Shown here: piece by piece, positions 24,230 through 31,870 of the stretch
Position numbering within the stretch: the first letter of the stretch is position 1
Layout: each line of letters opens with the position of its first letter
NCBI GenBank assembly: GCA_020632795.1
Contig: JACKEV010000006.1
Span: 926,501 to 990,500, forward strand
DNA from: Alphaproteobacteria bacterium
Lineage (GTDB): Bacteria; Myxococcota_A; UBA796; CAJQPC01
DNA: 64,000 nt
Direction of reading: 5' to 3'
Translations under genes and position numbers: made by a program
Notes under the pieces: model-generated
Databases searched by the model: none
What the model saw: only the letters and a program-made list of their open reading frames with translations
What the model was told of the DNA's origin: nothing

Positions 24230-25105
24230 TCAGCGCAGCATGGCCAGGAACGGGGGCGCGGGGTTGGCGCAGGTCGTGCACTGGAGGGCGAGCAGCCAGA
24301 TCCCCTCCCCGCTCAGGCCCCCGAAGGGCGCGCCGCTCTCGTCGGTCAGCGCGGACAGCTCCAGGCTGACGCTGGCCTGGATGTCGGCGGTCCAGATCTG
24401 CTCGGCCAGGGCGTCGACCTGCAGGAAGCCGTCCTCGATCTCGTCCTCGGTGTCGTCGAAGCGGGCCAGGGTCACCCGGTCGATCTCGGAGAGGCGGATG
24501 GGCAGGCCGCGCATGTCGGAGGTCAGGTCGCCCCACTCCAGGCGGTCCCCCTCCAACTCCACGGGCTCCCCCGCCGAGATGTCCACCGTGTAGGCGAGGT
24601 CCGCGCTGTCGGTGGCCAGGGTGATGGGATCCTGGGGGCCGTCGTCCACCGGGTCGAAGAAGTTGAGCATCAACGCGCCGGGGCGCCCCAGGGTGGCCGC
24701 CGAGAGCAGCCAGGTGCCCTGGTCCGGCAGGATGTGCTCCTCGGGGACCACCGGGTTGCCGATGAAGTCGAAGTCGCTCAGCATCACGCTGTCGACGCCA
24801 TCGGGGGGGTTGCAGGTGGCGTAGCTGACGATGTCGCCCTGGAGCAGCGCGTCGTTGACAAAGGCGTCCAGCGCGTCGGGCTTGTCCAGGCGCAGGATGA
24901 CGATGGTGAGCACGTCGACGTCGGCCAGGGTGTCGACCTCGCGACCCTGGAGGTCGATCTCCAGCCCGCTCCAGTCCACCGGCAGGTCGGTGCGCGCGGC
25001 GACGGTGTGGGTGTCCGCCTCCAGGGTGCTGGAGAAGCTGTAGTTGTTGCCGTCGCTCAGGACGGTCGTGTCGGCGCAGGCGGCGAGGAGCAGGAGCAGG
25101 GACAT
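24230..25105 (-). CDS. Putative lipoprotein
   Basis: The 291-residue protein starts MSLLLLLAACAD, a very short signal peptide with a good lipobox at LAAC. The mature part is acidic and beta-rich, with no recognised domain. A pair of cysteines near the end (CTTC) and one in ATCNPP may form disulfides. The ATG lies a few bases after the stop of the sulfotransferase gene (stop at 25110-25112), so expression is coupled. Longer readings into the sulfotransferase gene are rejected because they would hide the signal peptide. Confidence 0.7.
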   Translation of the reverse strand: MSLLLLLAACADTTVLSDGNNYSFSSTLEADTHTVAARTDLPVDWSGLEIDLQGREVDTLADVDVLTIVILRLDKPDALDAFVNDALLQGDIVSYATCNPPDGVDSVMLSDFDFIGNPVVPEEHILPDQGTWLLSAATLGRPGALMLNFFDPVDDGPQDPITLATDSADLAYTVDISAGEPVELEGDRLEWGDLTSDMRGLPIRLSEIDRVTLARFDDTEDEIEDGFLQVDALAEQIWTADIQASVSLELSALTDESGAPFGGLSGEGIWLLALQCTTCANPAPPFLAMLR

Positions 25106-25109
25106 GGGC

Positions 25110-26237
25110 TCACGGGGAGAGGTCGGGGAACGCCTCGTAGACGAATGCACAGTCACGGCGAATCTGCTCTCCGTCAAGGCCGAAGTCCTCGGGGCCGTAG
25201 CGATGGGCGCTGGTGTAGGCGCGCTGGCGGCTTGCGGTCGCGGCGATCTTCTGGCGGAGCGCAGGCGTGGCGTCCAGCTCGGCGAAGGCGAGCAGCTCGT
25301 CCATGAGGCCGTCGAAGTCCGCCATCATCCGGCTGTAGGGCACGACCATCACGCGGCTGCGGTCGATCCGGCCGGCGCTCCAGTCGGCGATGAACCGGCG
25401 GTAGAGCTCGATGAAGGCCGCGTAGATGCGGTCGTGGTAGCGCTGGCGGCGCGCCGGGTCCACCCGGTCCAGCCCGAAGGCGTTGTCCAGCACGCCGGTG
25501 ATCAGGCTCAGGCCCGAGGGGATGGTCTGCACCGGATCCCGCACGAGGTAGAGCACCCGGGCGTCGGGGTAGCGCTCGAGGAAGGCCGGCAGGTTCGCCC
25601 CGAGGGTGAACGACTTGATCACCACCCGATCGGCGCCCTCGGCCAGCGCGAGGGTGCGCCAGGCGCGGTCCGACCAGGCCATGTCCCGATCGAAGGTGTC
25701 GCGGACCGAGGGGTCGACCGCGTCGAGCAGGTCCTCGTCGGCCCAGGCCCAGATGAAGCCGTAGAGGAAGAAGCCGTCGAGGAAGCGCAGGAAGACCAGC
25801 ACGTCGTCGGTCTCCTCAGACGACAGGCTGGTGTGGTGGGCGGCGCTGCGGTGGAATCGCGCGGGCGAGACCACCTCCAGCAGGGGGAGCAGCGGCCGCA
25901 GCACCCGGCGCAGGGTGACCGAGGGGAACACCATGCCGTAGAGCTGTGAGCCGGCCAGGAGCCCGCTGCGGGCGAGGTAGCGGTGCAGGAAGGTGGTCCC
26001 GCTGCGGGGATTGCCCACGATGACCACGGGGCGGTCCAGGGGCCGCTGGAGGGCCTCCCCGAACCGCTTGCGGTCGATCCACTGGCCGAGGGCCACCAGG
26101 CGCCGCACGAAGCCGAACCACGCAAACCCCACCCACGGGAGCAGACGTGCCCCGAAGGTGTGCGCGAGGATGCGACGGGAGCGACGGATCCGGCCCTTGC
26201 GCGTCTGCGCGTCAGGCGGAGGAGAGCCGGCGCTCAA
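25110..26237 (-). CDS. Sulfotransferase family protein
   Basis: A 375-residue protein with the two PAPS-binding signatures of sulfotransferases: the 5'-phosphosulfate loop IVGNPRSGTTFLHR (~residues 73-86) and the 3'-phosphate site YLVRDPVQTIPSGLS (~215-229). An N-terminal amphipathic, aromatic stretch (LLPWVGFAWFGFV) could associate with the membrane. The acceptor is unknown; it may be a carbohydrate or lipid. The TTG start at 26237 has no clear ribosome-binding site and lies ten bases after rpsR, so translation may depend on rpsR. Downstream it is coupled to a lipoprotein gene. Confidence 0.83.
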   Translation of the reverse strand: MSAGSPPPDAQTRKGRIRRSRRILAHTFGARLLPWVGFAWFGFVRRLVALGQWIDRKRFGEALQRPLDRPVVIVGNPRSGTTFLHRYLARSGLLAGSQLYGMVFPSVTLRRVLRPLLPLLEVVSPARFHRSAAHHTSLSSEETDDVLVFLRFLDGFFLYGFIWAWADEDLLDAVDPSVRDTFDRDMAWSDRAWRTLALAEGADRVVIKSFTLGANLPAFLERYPDARVLYLVRDPVQTIPSGLSLITGVLDNAFGLDRVDPARRQRYHDRIYAAFIELYRRFIADWSAGRIDRSRVMVVPYSRMMADFDGLMDELLAFAELDATPALRQKIAATASRQRAYTSAHRYGPEDFGLDGEQIRRDCAFVYEAFPDLSP

Positions 26238-26247
26238 GGGAGGACGA

Positions 26248-26457
26248 TCAGTCCAGCCGGGTGTAGGGCAGCATGGCCAGGTGCCGCGCCCGCTTGATGG
26301 CGAGCGTGAGCTGGCGCTGCTGCTTGGCGTTGAGCCCGGTCAGCCGACGGGGAAGGATCTTGCCACCCTCAGTCAGGAACTTCTTGAGGATGTCGATATC
26401 CTTGTAGTCGATGTGGTCCATGCGGCCGATGCGCGGGGCCCTGCGATGACGAGCCAT
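26248..26457 (-). CDS. rpsR: 30S ribosomal protein S18
   Basis: The 69-residue protein has the S18 core IDYKDIDILKKFLTEGGKI (split across residues ~14-32), then LPRRLTGLNAKQQRQL and the basic AIKRARHLAMLPY. S18 binds the central domain of 16S rRNA with S6. The ATG at 26457 has GGAGG about eight bases upstream; longer readings are not supported. It is unusual that neither rpsF nor rplI is adjacent. Here it lies between a START-domain protein and a sulfotransferase. It lacks the N-terminal Cys pair of zinc-binding S18 forms. Confidence 0.95.
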   Translation of the reverse strand: MARHRRAPRIGRMDHIDYKDIDILKKFLTEGGKILPRRLTGLNAKQQRQLTLAIKRARHLAMLPYTRLD

Positions 26458-26515
26458 TGAGAGATACCTCCGAAACCTTTGCCTACTATGCCAGTGGGGC
26501 GGTGGGAGCAAGCGC

Positions 26516-26932
26516 TCAATCTTCGAGCGCGCTCTGGAGGGCCTTGAGGGCCCGCCGCCATGTCTTGTCCAGCTCCGCTCGACCCTCCGGATCTTCCAGG
26601 ACGCCAGCGCCGCCGTGGATCAACGCGACCCGGGTCTCGTCGCCGTCCCGGGCCAGGTTGAAGGTCAGCCGGGTGCCCTTGGTGACCGCCGGGGAGCTGG
26701 AGTCCCAGGAGATCTCCAGGCGCGACGTGGGCCGCCAGGTGTGGATGGTGCCCACCTCGTCGACCGGGTTGCCGTCGTCGTCCTCGATCGTGAGGACCAC
26801 CCGGCCGCCCTTCCGACCATCGACGCGGGCCTGGTCGGCGTACCAGGCGCACCAGCCGTCAGACGTGGTGAGCATGTTCCAGACCGTGCGGGTGGGCGCG
26901 GCGATGTTGATCTGGCGGCGGATGGCCGACAT
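26516..26932 (-). CDS. SRPBCC/AHSA1-like domain protein
   Basis: The 138-residue protein shows the START-like lipid-binding fold typical of AHSA1 proteins: INIAAPTRTVWNMLTTSDGWCAWY at the start (split), a central beta sheet with VVLTIEDDDG and LEISWDSS, then TRVALIHGGAG and a long C-terminal helix with WRRALKALQSALE. These domains bind hydrophobic ligands or act as co-chaperone modules. The start has GGAGGG upstream. It precedes rpsR by 58 bases on the same strand. Confidence 0.8.
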   Translation of the reverse strand: MSAIRRQINIAAPTRTVWNMLTTSDGWCAWYADQARVDGRKGGRVVLTIEDDDGNPVDEVGTIHTWRPTSRLEISWDSSSPAVTKGTRLTFNLARDGDETRVALIHGGAGVLEDPEGRAELDKTWRRALKALQSALED

Positions 26933-27019
26933 GCGGAGTCCCTCCAGGGAGCGCGTCCCATAACGGGTCCGCCGGCCACGCGCTGCCCGGGGCGGTCGAT
27001 CCCAGGCTACGTTGAGGCC

Positions 27020-28027
27020 GTGTGGACGCTGACGCTGCTGCTGGCCTGCAAGGATCCGGGGACCCCGGAGAGCCAGCCCGCGTGCACGGGCTGCGACACG
27101 GTGGAGACCGCGGACACCGGCACGCCCGCGGATCGCTGGACGGGGCTGCGAGATGACGAGGGCTTCGGGAGCAGCCTCGCCCGTAGCGCGGACGGCGCGG
27201 TGCTGGTGGGCGCACCCTTCGGAGCCCCCGGGCGGGTCTACATCCTGCAGGAGGACGCGGTGGAGGTCCTGCTGGAGGGCAGCGGCGCAGACGGCCTGGG
27301 GCTGGGCCTGGCCGTGGACTCTGCAGGCGCGGTGTGGGCGGGGCAGCCGCTCGCCGACAGCGGCCTGGGCAGGCTCCTGGTCGATGGGGAGCCCGTGGCC
27401 TACGGCGCAGTGCAGGACGCCCTCGGCGCCCGGATCGCAGCCAGCGGGTCCGCCGTGGCCGCCACCGCAGGAGCCGCGCTGCTCGTTGACGGTGCGCGGG
27501 TCGCGCTGCCCGCCCGCGCTGCGGCGGTGACGTGGTTCGACGGCGTGCCCGTAGCCGGAATGGTCCAGGAGGAGGTCGCGGTGTGGTCGGAGGCGGGCGC
27601 GCTCGATCGCGCGGCGGCCCACGACGAGGCCGGCTACGCCCTCTGCGCCGATGATGTCGATGAGGACGGCCTCACGGAGCTTGTCGTCGGCGCGCCGGGG
27701 GCGGCGACCGTCTACATCCTCGACGCGCTGACCCAGGCGCCGGGCGAGGCCACCGCGCTGGAGGGGCCAGGGGGCCGGTTCGGGCAAGCTGTGGCCTGCG
27801 CGCCGGGCGCGCTCCTGGTGGGCGCTCCGATGTACGGCGAGGCGCTCACCGGCGCGGTGTGGCAGCTCGACGCCGCTGCGCTCACCGCAGGTACGGTCGG
27901 GGCGCCCACGCGGGTGGGCCGCGCCGGGGATGGGCTGGGGGCGGCGGTGCTGTTTGACGGGGCGCACGCCTGGGCGGGCGCTCCCGGTCAGGCCGACGGC
28001 CCCGGCGCGGTGATCCGGCTGCCCTGA
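27020..28027 (+). CDS. FG-GAP (integrin alpha-like) repeat lipoprotein
   Basis: The 335-residue protein begins from GTG at 27020 with a short signal sequence (TLTLLLACK) containing a lipobox. A short Cys/Thr/Asp-rich linker (CTGCDTVETADTGTP) follows, of a kind common in myxobacterial surface lipoproteins. The rest is made of beta-propeller repeats with the FG-GAP pattern: EGFGSSLARS...VLVGAPFG, GLGLGLAV...VWAGQPL, GYALCADDVDEDG...LVVGAPG, GRFGQAVAC...LLVGAPM and GLGAAVL...WAGAPGQ. Such propellers are extracellular and often calcium-binding (DVDEDG). The partner is unknown. Confidence 0.8.
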   Translation: MWTLTLLLACKDPGTPESQPACTGCDTVETADTGTPADRWTGLRDDEGFGSSLARSADGAVLVGAPFGAPGRVYILQEDAVEVLLEGSGADGLGLGLAVDSAGAVWAGQPLADSGLGRLLVDGEPVAYGAVQDALGARIAASGSAVAATAGAALLVDGARVALPARAAAVTWFDGVPVAGMVQEEVAVWSEAGALDRAAAHDEAGYALCADDVDEDGLTELVVGAPGAATVYILDALTQAPGEATALEGPGGRFGQAVACAPGALLVGAPMYGEALTGAVWQLDAAALTAGTVGAPTRVGRAGDGLGAAVLFDGAHAWAGAPGQADGPGAVIRLP

Positions 28028-28030
28028 GGT

Positions 28031-28549
28031 TCAGGCCCCGCGGGACGCGATGACCCGGAAGGGCCCCTCCAGGAGCCGCTCCAGGGCCTCGCCGACCTCG
28101 CCGCTGGGGGTGAGGTCCGGGGACTCGACGTCGCGCAGCTCCAGGGCGAACAGGCCCAGCGCCGCAGGGGGGGCGAACTCCAGCCGGGCGAGGTCGTGCA
28201 CATGGCCGCAGCCGGGGCAGATCATCTGCCGAGCGGAGCCCGCCTTCCAGCGGCGCACGGCCCCGGAGAAGGGCCGCGCCAGCGGCATGTTGCAGGTGGG
28301 GCAGCGGACGTGGAAGCCGCCCTGACGGTTGCCATAGACCGCGGGCCCCCGAGGGCGGTCCACCCGGAGCAGCGCGAATCCTCCCTGGATCAGGGTCTCC
28401 GCGCGCGGCCCGGGCCGGCCCCGGCCCGCGGTGACCCCCAGCCGTGCCAGCGCCGCGAGCCCGTCCTGCTCGGCCTGGACGGAGACCTCCCGCTCGGGGT
28501 CGTCCGGGACCACGTAGAGGTTCAGGCGGTGGGTCGGTCGTTGCGCCAA
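28031..28549 (-). CDS. Hypothetical protein with zinc-ribbon-like cysteines
   Basis: A 172-residue protein with two CxxC knuckles (CPTCNMP and CPGCGHVH) about 30 residues apart. This matches a zinc-ribbon fold in the middle of the protein (residues ~82-118). The flanking parts are alpha/beta and unrecognised. No signal peptide or membrane segment is seen. It is convergent with the FG-GAP gene with only three bases between the stops, and divergent from the small membrane protein gene at 28590. Confidence 0.65.
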   Translation of the reverse strand: MAQRPTHRLNLYVVPDDPEREVSVQAEQDGLAALARLGVTAGRGRPGPRAETLIQGGFALLRVDRPRGPAVYGNRQGGFHVRCPTCNMPLARPFSGAVRRWKAGSARQMICPGCGHVHDLARLEFAPPAALGLFALELRDVESPDLTPSGEVGEALERLLEGPFRVIASRGA

Positions 28550-28589
28550 CGGGGCCTCCTGGGGATGCGCGGCACGTTATGATGACGCG

Positions 28590-28859
28590 GTGAGCTTTGA
28601 TCCGTTCAGGTTAGATCTACGCACCGATCCCGAGCCCGTCTCGGGAGATCTTCCTCCGCCCATCCGCCTGGTTGAGGAGGACGATCTGCTGCACCACGAC
28701 CGGCTTCCGCGCTGGATGCGGCTGCTGGCCGGGCTCCTCGCCATCGTGTTCGCGCTGTCCACGGCGCTGACCTCGGCGGCCACCCTGGGGCGCTACTCGC
28801 TGCTGACCGACGCGGGCAACTGGCCCCTCTTCGAGGGCGCGCTGCCCGAGGGGCGTTAG
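28590..28859 (+). CDS. Small single-pass membrane protein
   Basis: An 89-residue protein starting with GTG at 28590. An acidic, proline-containing N-terminus (~40 residues) precedes one transmembrane helix (LLAGLLAIVFALSTALTSA, ~46-64) and a short C-terminal tail. No family is recognised. Its final codon and stop lie inside the left arm of the long inverted repeat at 28853-28921. Confidence 0.6.
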   Translation: MSFDPFRLDLRTDPEPVSGDLPPPIRLVEEDDLLHHDRLPRWMRLLAGLLAIVFALSTALTSAATLGRYSLLTDAGNWPLFEGALPEGR

Positions 28860-28921
28860 TACCCTCACCCCGAAGGTTCTACCGGTACTCGGCAGGAACC
28901 TCGGGGTGAGGGTACTAACGC
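28853..28921. terminator. Bidirectional terminator built from a ~30-bp inverted repeat
   Basis: The two arms (about 28853-28880 and 28894-28921) are near-perfect reverse complements, starting GCGTTAGTACCCTCACCCC. They separate two convergent genes. The stop codon of each gene (TAG) lies inside its own arm, as part of the shared GCGTTAG. There is no T-run, so termination may rely on the very stable stem, or the stem may block antisense read-through or protect the mRNA 3' ends. Confidence 0.75.
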
Positions 28922-29325
28922 ACCAGGAAGAACTCGGGGATCTCCGCCTCCACCGGCCCCAGGGCGCGGGCCTGGCAGGCCAGGCGGTCCCCGCTGCGGA
29001 CCGCGTCGACCCCCAGCACGATCTCTTCGTTCATGTGCATCTCGGAGAGGTGCTCCGCGCCGGAGCGTATCCGGACCCGGCAGGTGCCGCAGGAGCTGTT
29101 TCCGCCGCAGAAGTGGTCGAGGTCGACGTCGTGGGTGCGCGCCGCCGCCAGGAGCGAGGTGCCGTACTCCACATCGCCGCCCCCGCTGGCGCCGAAGGAG
29201 ACCCTCACCTGGTCGCCGGGGCGGTAGGGGGACGGGGGCCCCGACACCCGCTGGCGGACCCGCTCGACGACCTCGCGGCTGCGGCCGAGCGCCTTGGAGA
29301 ACATCTTGCGGGTGCGACTCGCCAT
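28915..29325 (-). CDS. Adrenodoxin/plant-type [2Fe-2S] ferredoxin
   Basis: The 136-residue protein has a basic N-terminal extension (~45 residues) and a ferredoxin domain. Cluster ligands are visible in CGGNSSCGTC (C-x5-C-x2-C) and in the later LACQA. It is therefore an electron carrier of the [2Fe-2S] class. The redox partner is unknown. The ATG at 29325 is the best start although the ribosome-binding site is weak. It lies divergent from the ECF sigma gene at 29424. Confidence 0.85.
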   Translation of the reverse strand: MASRTRKMFSKALGRSREVVERVRQRVSGPPSPYRPGDQVRVSFGASGGGDVEYGTSLLAAARTHDVDLDHFCGGNSSCGTCRVRIRSGAEHLSEMHMNEEIVLGVDAVRSGDRLACQARALGPVEAEIPEFFLVR

Positions 29326-29423
29326 GCATGGAAGAATAGGTGTCTGCGCATCGCATGGCCACCACCCGGTGAAACCTGAGCGCCCCCGGCGCATCGGATC
29401 CCAGGTCCGATGGAGAACGTCTG

Positions 29424-30038
29424 ATGAGCACAGCCCTGGCGCCCCGCGTCGACGCGCCCTCCGACCTGGAGCTGGTGGTGGCCACGCTGGACGGGACCTA
29501 TGCCGCGTTCGAGGTCCTGTTCCGCCGGTACTCCGACCGCGTGTTCGGCATCGCGATGGGCATGCTCCGGAACGAGGCCGAGGCCCACGACATCGTGCAG
29601 GAGACCTTCCTCTCCGCCTTCCGCAAGCTGCACACCTACCGGCAGGAGTCGCCGTTCCGCAGCTGGCTGTTCCGCATCGCCTCGAACGCCTGCCTGATGC
29701 GCCTGCGCGCCCGGCGCCGCCGGCCTGAGGTCCCCCTGGAGGTCCGCTCCCCCGGGTTCAAGGACGACGGTCACCACGAGCGGCCGGTGGTGGACTGGTC
29801 GCCGCTGGCCCCCAAGCTCATGGAGGACCAGGAGCTGGGGGAACGCCTGCACGCCGCCATCGAAGGGCTGCCGGACAAATACCGGGCCGTCCTGGTGATG
29901 GCTGACTACGAACACCTGTCCATGAAGGACATCGCCGTTGAGATGAACCTCAGCGTCCCTGCCGTCAAGACGCGGCTTCACCGTGCGCGCCTCGCCGTCC
30001 GCCAGGAGCTGTGCGAGTACCTCAACGGGACCGTGTGA
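29424..30038 (+). CDS. ECF-family RNA polymerase sigma factor
   Basis: The 204-residue protein has sigma region 2 (FEVLFRRYSDRVFGIAMGML, split; then EAHDIVQETFLSAFRKL with the conserved DxxQE-like core and FRSWLFRIASNACL). It also has region 4 (LPDKYRAVLVMADYEHLSMKDIAVEMNLSVPAVKTRLHRAR, split). This is the RpoE-like group IV architecture without regions 1 and 3. GGAG eight bases upstream supports the start. The next gene encodes a zinc-finger anti-sigma factor, so activity is probably controlled by binding and release. Confidence 0.93.
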   Translation: MSTALAPRVDAPSDLELVVATLDGTYAAFEVLFRRYSDRVFGIAMGMLRNEAEAHDIVQETFLSAFRKLHTYRQESPFRSWLFRIASNACLMRLRARRRRPEVPLEVRSPGFKDDGHHERPVVDWSPLAPKLMEDQELGERLHAAIEGLPDKYRAVLVMADYEHLSMKDIAVEMNLSVPAVKTRLHRARLAVRQELCEYLNGTV

Positions 30039-30053
30039 GCTTTGGAGAACCCC

Positions 30054-30290
30054 ATGACCTGTGAAGAGATCGTGTCCCTGCTGGTGGACTTCTTCGCTGG
30101 CGAGCTGGACCCGGAGACCGCCGCCCTGCTCGAACAGCACTGCCAGCTCTGCGTGGACTGCGAGGGCTTCGTGAACACCTACTCGGCCACGATGCAGCTC
30201 GCCGAGCAGGCCTTTCGCCGGGAGCTGACCGACGACGCCCGGTCGGACATCCAGGCCCGGCTGCGCGCGGCGCTGGCCGGCGAGGCTTGA
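30054..30290 (+). CDS. Zinc-finger anti-sigma factor (ZAS domain)
   Basis: The 78-residue protein begins MTCEEI and carries HCQLCVDC, the HxxxCxxC zinc motif of anti-sigma factors such as ChrR or RsrA. A charged C-terminal helix follows, with no membrane segment, so it is a soluble cytoplasmic anti-sigma factor. The ATG at 30054 has GGAG seven bases upstream and lies 16 bases after the sigma gene stop. The Cys-based motif makes redox or metal sensing plausible. Confidence 0.85.
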   Translation: MTCEEIVSLLVDFFAGELDPETAALLEQHCQLCVDCEGFVNTYSATMQLAEQAFRRELTDDARSDIQARLRAALAGEA

Positions 30291-30351
30291 GGCGCACGGC
30301 GGCCACGACTTGCCTTGCTGGTGGCCTCTGCCGATGGCAGAGTGAGACTTG

Positions 30352-31383
30352 ATGACCCCCCGGAACAGACGCCAGCGCCGCAACGCCCGCATCGCTGTGG
30401 TGATCACCTGGGTGGGCGTCTCGCTGTTCCTGCATGTGCTGTTCTTCGGGGCGCTCTCGCCGCTCTGGCCCTACCTGAGCGCGCCCCCCGACGACCTCGA
30501 GGCGGCCCCGCTGCGGCTGGTCGTGCTCCAGCCGCAGGAGCCCGAGGAGCCCGAGGAGCCCGAGAAGGAGATCGACTGGGACGGCCAGCTCGTGGACCTG
30601 CCCGAGCCGGTGGAGCAGGAGAAGCCCAAGGACGCCGAGTACCTCGCCGAGCACGACCGCACGGTCGAGGAGGAGACCCGCACGCGGAACTTCCGGGTGA
30701 ACCCCGAGATCCTCACGCCGGAGTACTCCCCCGACGACAAGCTGGAGATGGAGGACCTCATCGACCTGGGGGTCCAGGAGAAGTCCCAGGGCGCGAAGGT
30801 GGGCAACGACCGCTTCGAGCCGGACCGCAACGGCTCCCTGGCCGCCCTGCCCTCCCCCTACCGGTTCACCAACAAGGACGGCCTCCAGGCCCCCACCGCC
30901 GCCTCCCACAGCACCACCACCGTGGCCGGCGCGCCCAACAACGACCTGCTCCAGGAGGAGCTGGGCGATCGGGTGAACCTGAACACCAAGGAGTTCCTGT
31001 ACGCCAGCTACATCAACCAGATCCGCCGGCTGGTGAACTTCTACTGGCAGCAGAACCTCGACAACCTCAGCGGGCGGGTGGTGCTGGTCAAGCCGCGGTA
31101 CCGCACGGTGGTCTCGGTCACCCTGACCGCCGACGGCGGGCTGGAGGAGATCCGGATCGACCAGGAGTGCGGCTCGCCGCCCCTCGACAACGCCGTGGTC
31201 GAGGCCTTCCGCATCGCGGGCCCCTTCCCGCCGCCGCCCGAGGGGCTCCTGGAGCGCGACGGGCTGGCCTACCTGGACAACATGGGCTTCGAGGTGCAGC
31301 TCGGTCAGGCCAAGGCCCAGTACATGGGCATCGACCCCCGCGCGGGGGTGCAGTTCCCCGGCATCCTGAAGTCGCCGCGCTGA
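30352..31383 (+). CDS. TonB-like energy-transducer protein
   Basis: A 343-residue protein with an N-terminal basic stretch, one transmembrane helix (ARIAVVITWVGVSLFLHVLFFGAL, split) and a Pro/Glu-rich region with PEEPEEPE repeats. A long linker to ~225 precedes a C-terminal domain of ~110 residues with the TonB/AgmK-like pattern (YINQIRRLVNFYWQQ... VSVTLTADGGLEEIRI... LDNAVVEAFRIAGPFPPPP). TonB proteins pass inner-membrane proton-motive energy to outer-membrane receptors. No ExbB or ExbD is adjacent. ATG 30352 is used; TTG at 30349 directly precedes it. Confidence 0.8.
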   Translation: MTPRNRRQRRNARIAVVITWVGVSLFLHVLFFGALSPLWPYLSAPPDDLEAAPLRLVVLQPQEPEEPEEPEKEIDWDGQLVDLPEPVEQEKPKDAEYLAEHDRTVEEETRTRNFRVNPEILTPEYSPDDKLEMEDLIDLGVQEKSQGAKVGNDRFEPDRNGSLAALPSPYRFTNKDGLQAPTAASHSTTTVAGAPNNDLLQEELGDRVNLNTKEFLYASYINQIRRLVNFYWQQNLDNLSGRVVLVKPRYRTVVSVTLTADGGLEEIRIDQECGSPPLDNAVVEAFRIAGPFPPPPEGLLERDGLAYLDNMGFEVQLGQAKAQYMGIDPRAGVQFPGILKSPR

Positions 31384-31398
31384 GGCGCTCCCCTGCCC

Positions 31399-31427
31399 TT
31401 GCTCGGCCCCCCGGCCCACGGTACAGG
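31399..31427 (+). promoter_or_regulatory. Possible promoter of the tatB-tatC operon
   Basis: TTGCTC (31399-31404) and TACAGG (31422-31427) are 17 bases apart and lie ~25 bases before the tatB start. The match is moderate, but this is the only pair in the 67-base gap. Confidence 0.35.
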
Positions 31428-31450
31428 ACTCCGGTTGCGGGAGCCCCCCG

Positions 31451-31870
31451 ATGCTGAACATCGGCCTGTCCGAGATGCTGCTGATCGCCGTCCTGGTGAT
31501 CGTCTTCGTCGGTCCGGACGATCTGCCGCGCTTCATGCGCTTCCTGGGGCGCAACTACGCCAAGCTGCGGCAGGCCTCCGACGAGCTGCGGCGGGCGTTC
31601 ACCCTGGAGGTGGACCGCGTGGAGGCCGATGCCCGCGCCGCGGAGATCAAGCGCCGCCGCGAGGAGCTGCTGGCCCGCCGCCGCGAGCTGGCGGAGCAGC
31701 AGCGCCAGAAGAACCTGCCCAGCCCCCAGGCCCGCCCCAGCGGGCCGGAGGCCACCGACAAGGGCGAAGAGCCCGAGGACGGCGACCCGCCCCCGTCGGA
31801 GGAGCCTCCCGAGGACCCGCTGTTCCCCAAGGACGACGATCCGCGCCCTGATCCGGAGGAGCCCCGGTGA
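31451..31870 (+). CDS. tatB: Sec-independent protein translocase TatA/TatB-type subunit
   Basis: The 139-residue protein has the classic layout. A short periplasmic start (LNIGLSE with the conserved Glu at residue ~8) leads into one membrane helix (MLLIAVLVIVFVGPDDLP) with the GP hinge. An amphipathic helix (RFMRFLGRNYAKLRQASDEL) and a charged, coiled, Pro-rich tail follow. The E at position 8 and the long acidic tail favour TatB over TatA, though some bacteria use one dual-function protein. GGGAG seven bases upstream supports the start. It overlaps tatC by four bases. Confidence 0.87.
   Translation: MLNIGLSEMLLIAVLVIVFVGPDDLPRFMRFLGRNYAKLRQASDELRRAFTLEVDRVEADARAAEIKRRREELLARRRELAEQQRQKNLPSPQARPSGPEATDKGEEPEDGDPPPSEEPPEDPLFPKDDDPRPDPEEPR

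Noticed and set aside
25110..25177. A longer start for the lipoprotein gene inside the sulfotransferase gene.
   Set aside because: It would bury the short signal peptide and lipobox that begin at 25105.
28853..28921. The long inverted repeat as an insertion-sequence remnant.
   Set aside because: It has no transposase or target duplication and lies exactly between two convergent stops, which fits a terminator better.
30541..30570. Short gaggagcc repeats as a regulatory tandem repeat.
   Set aside because: They encode the Pro-Glu linker of the TonB-like protein, which is common in that family.
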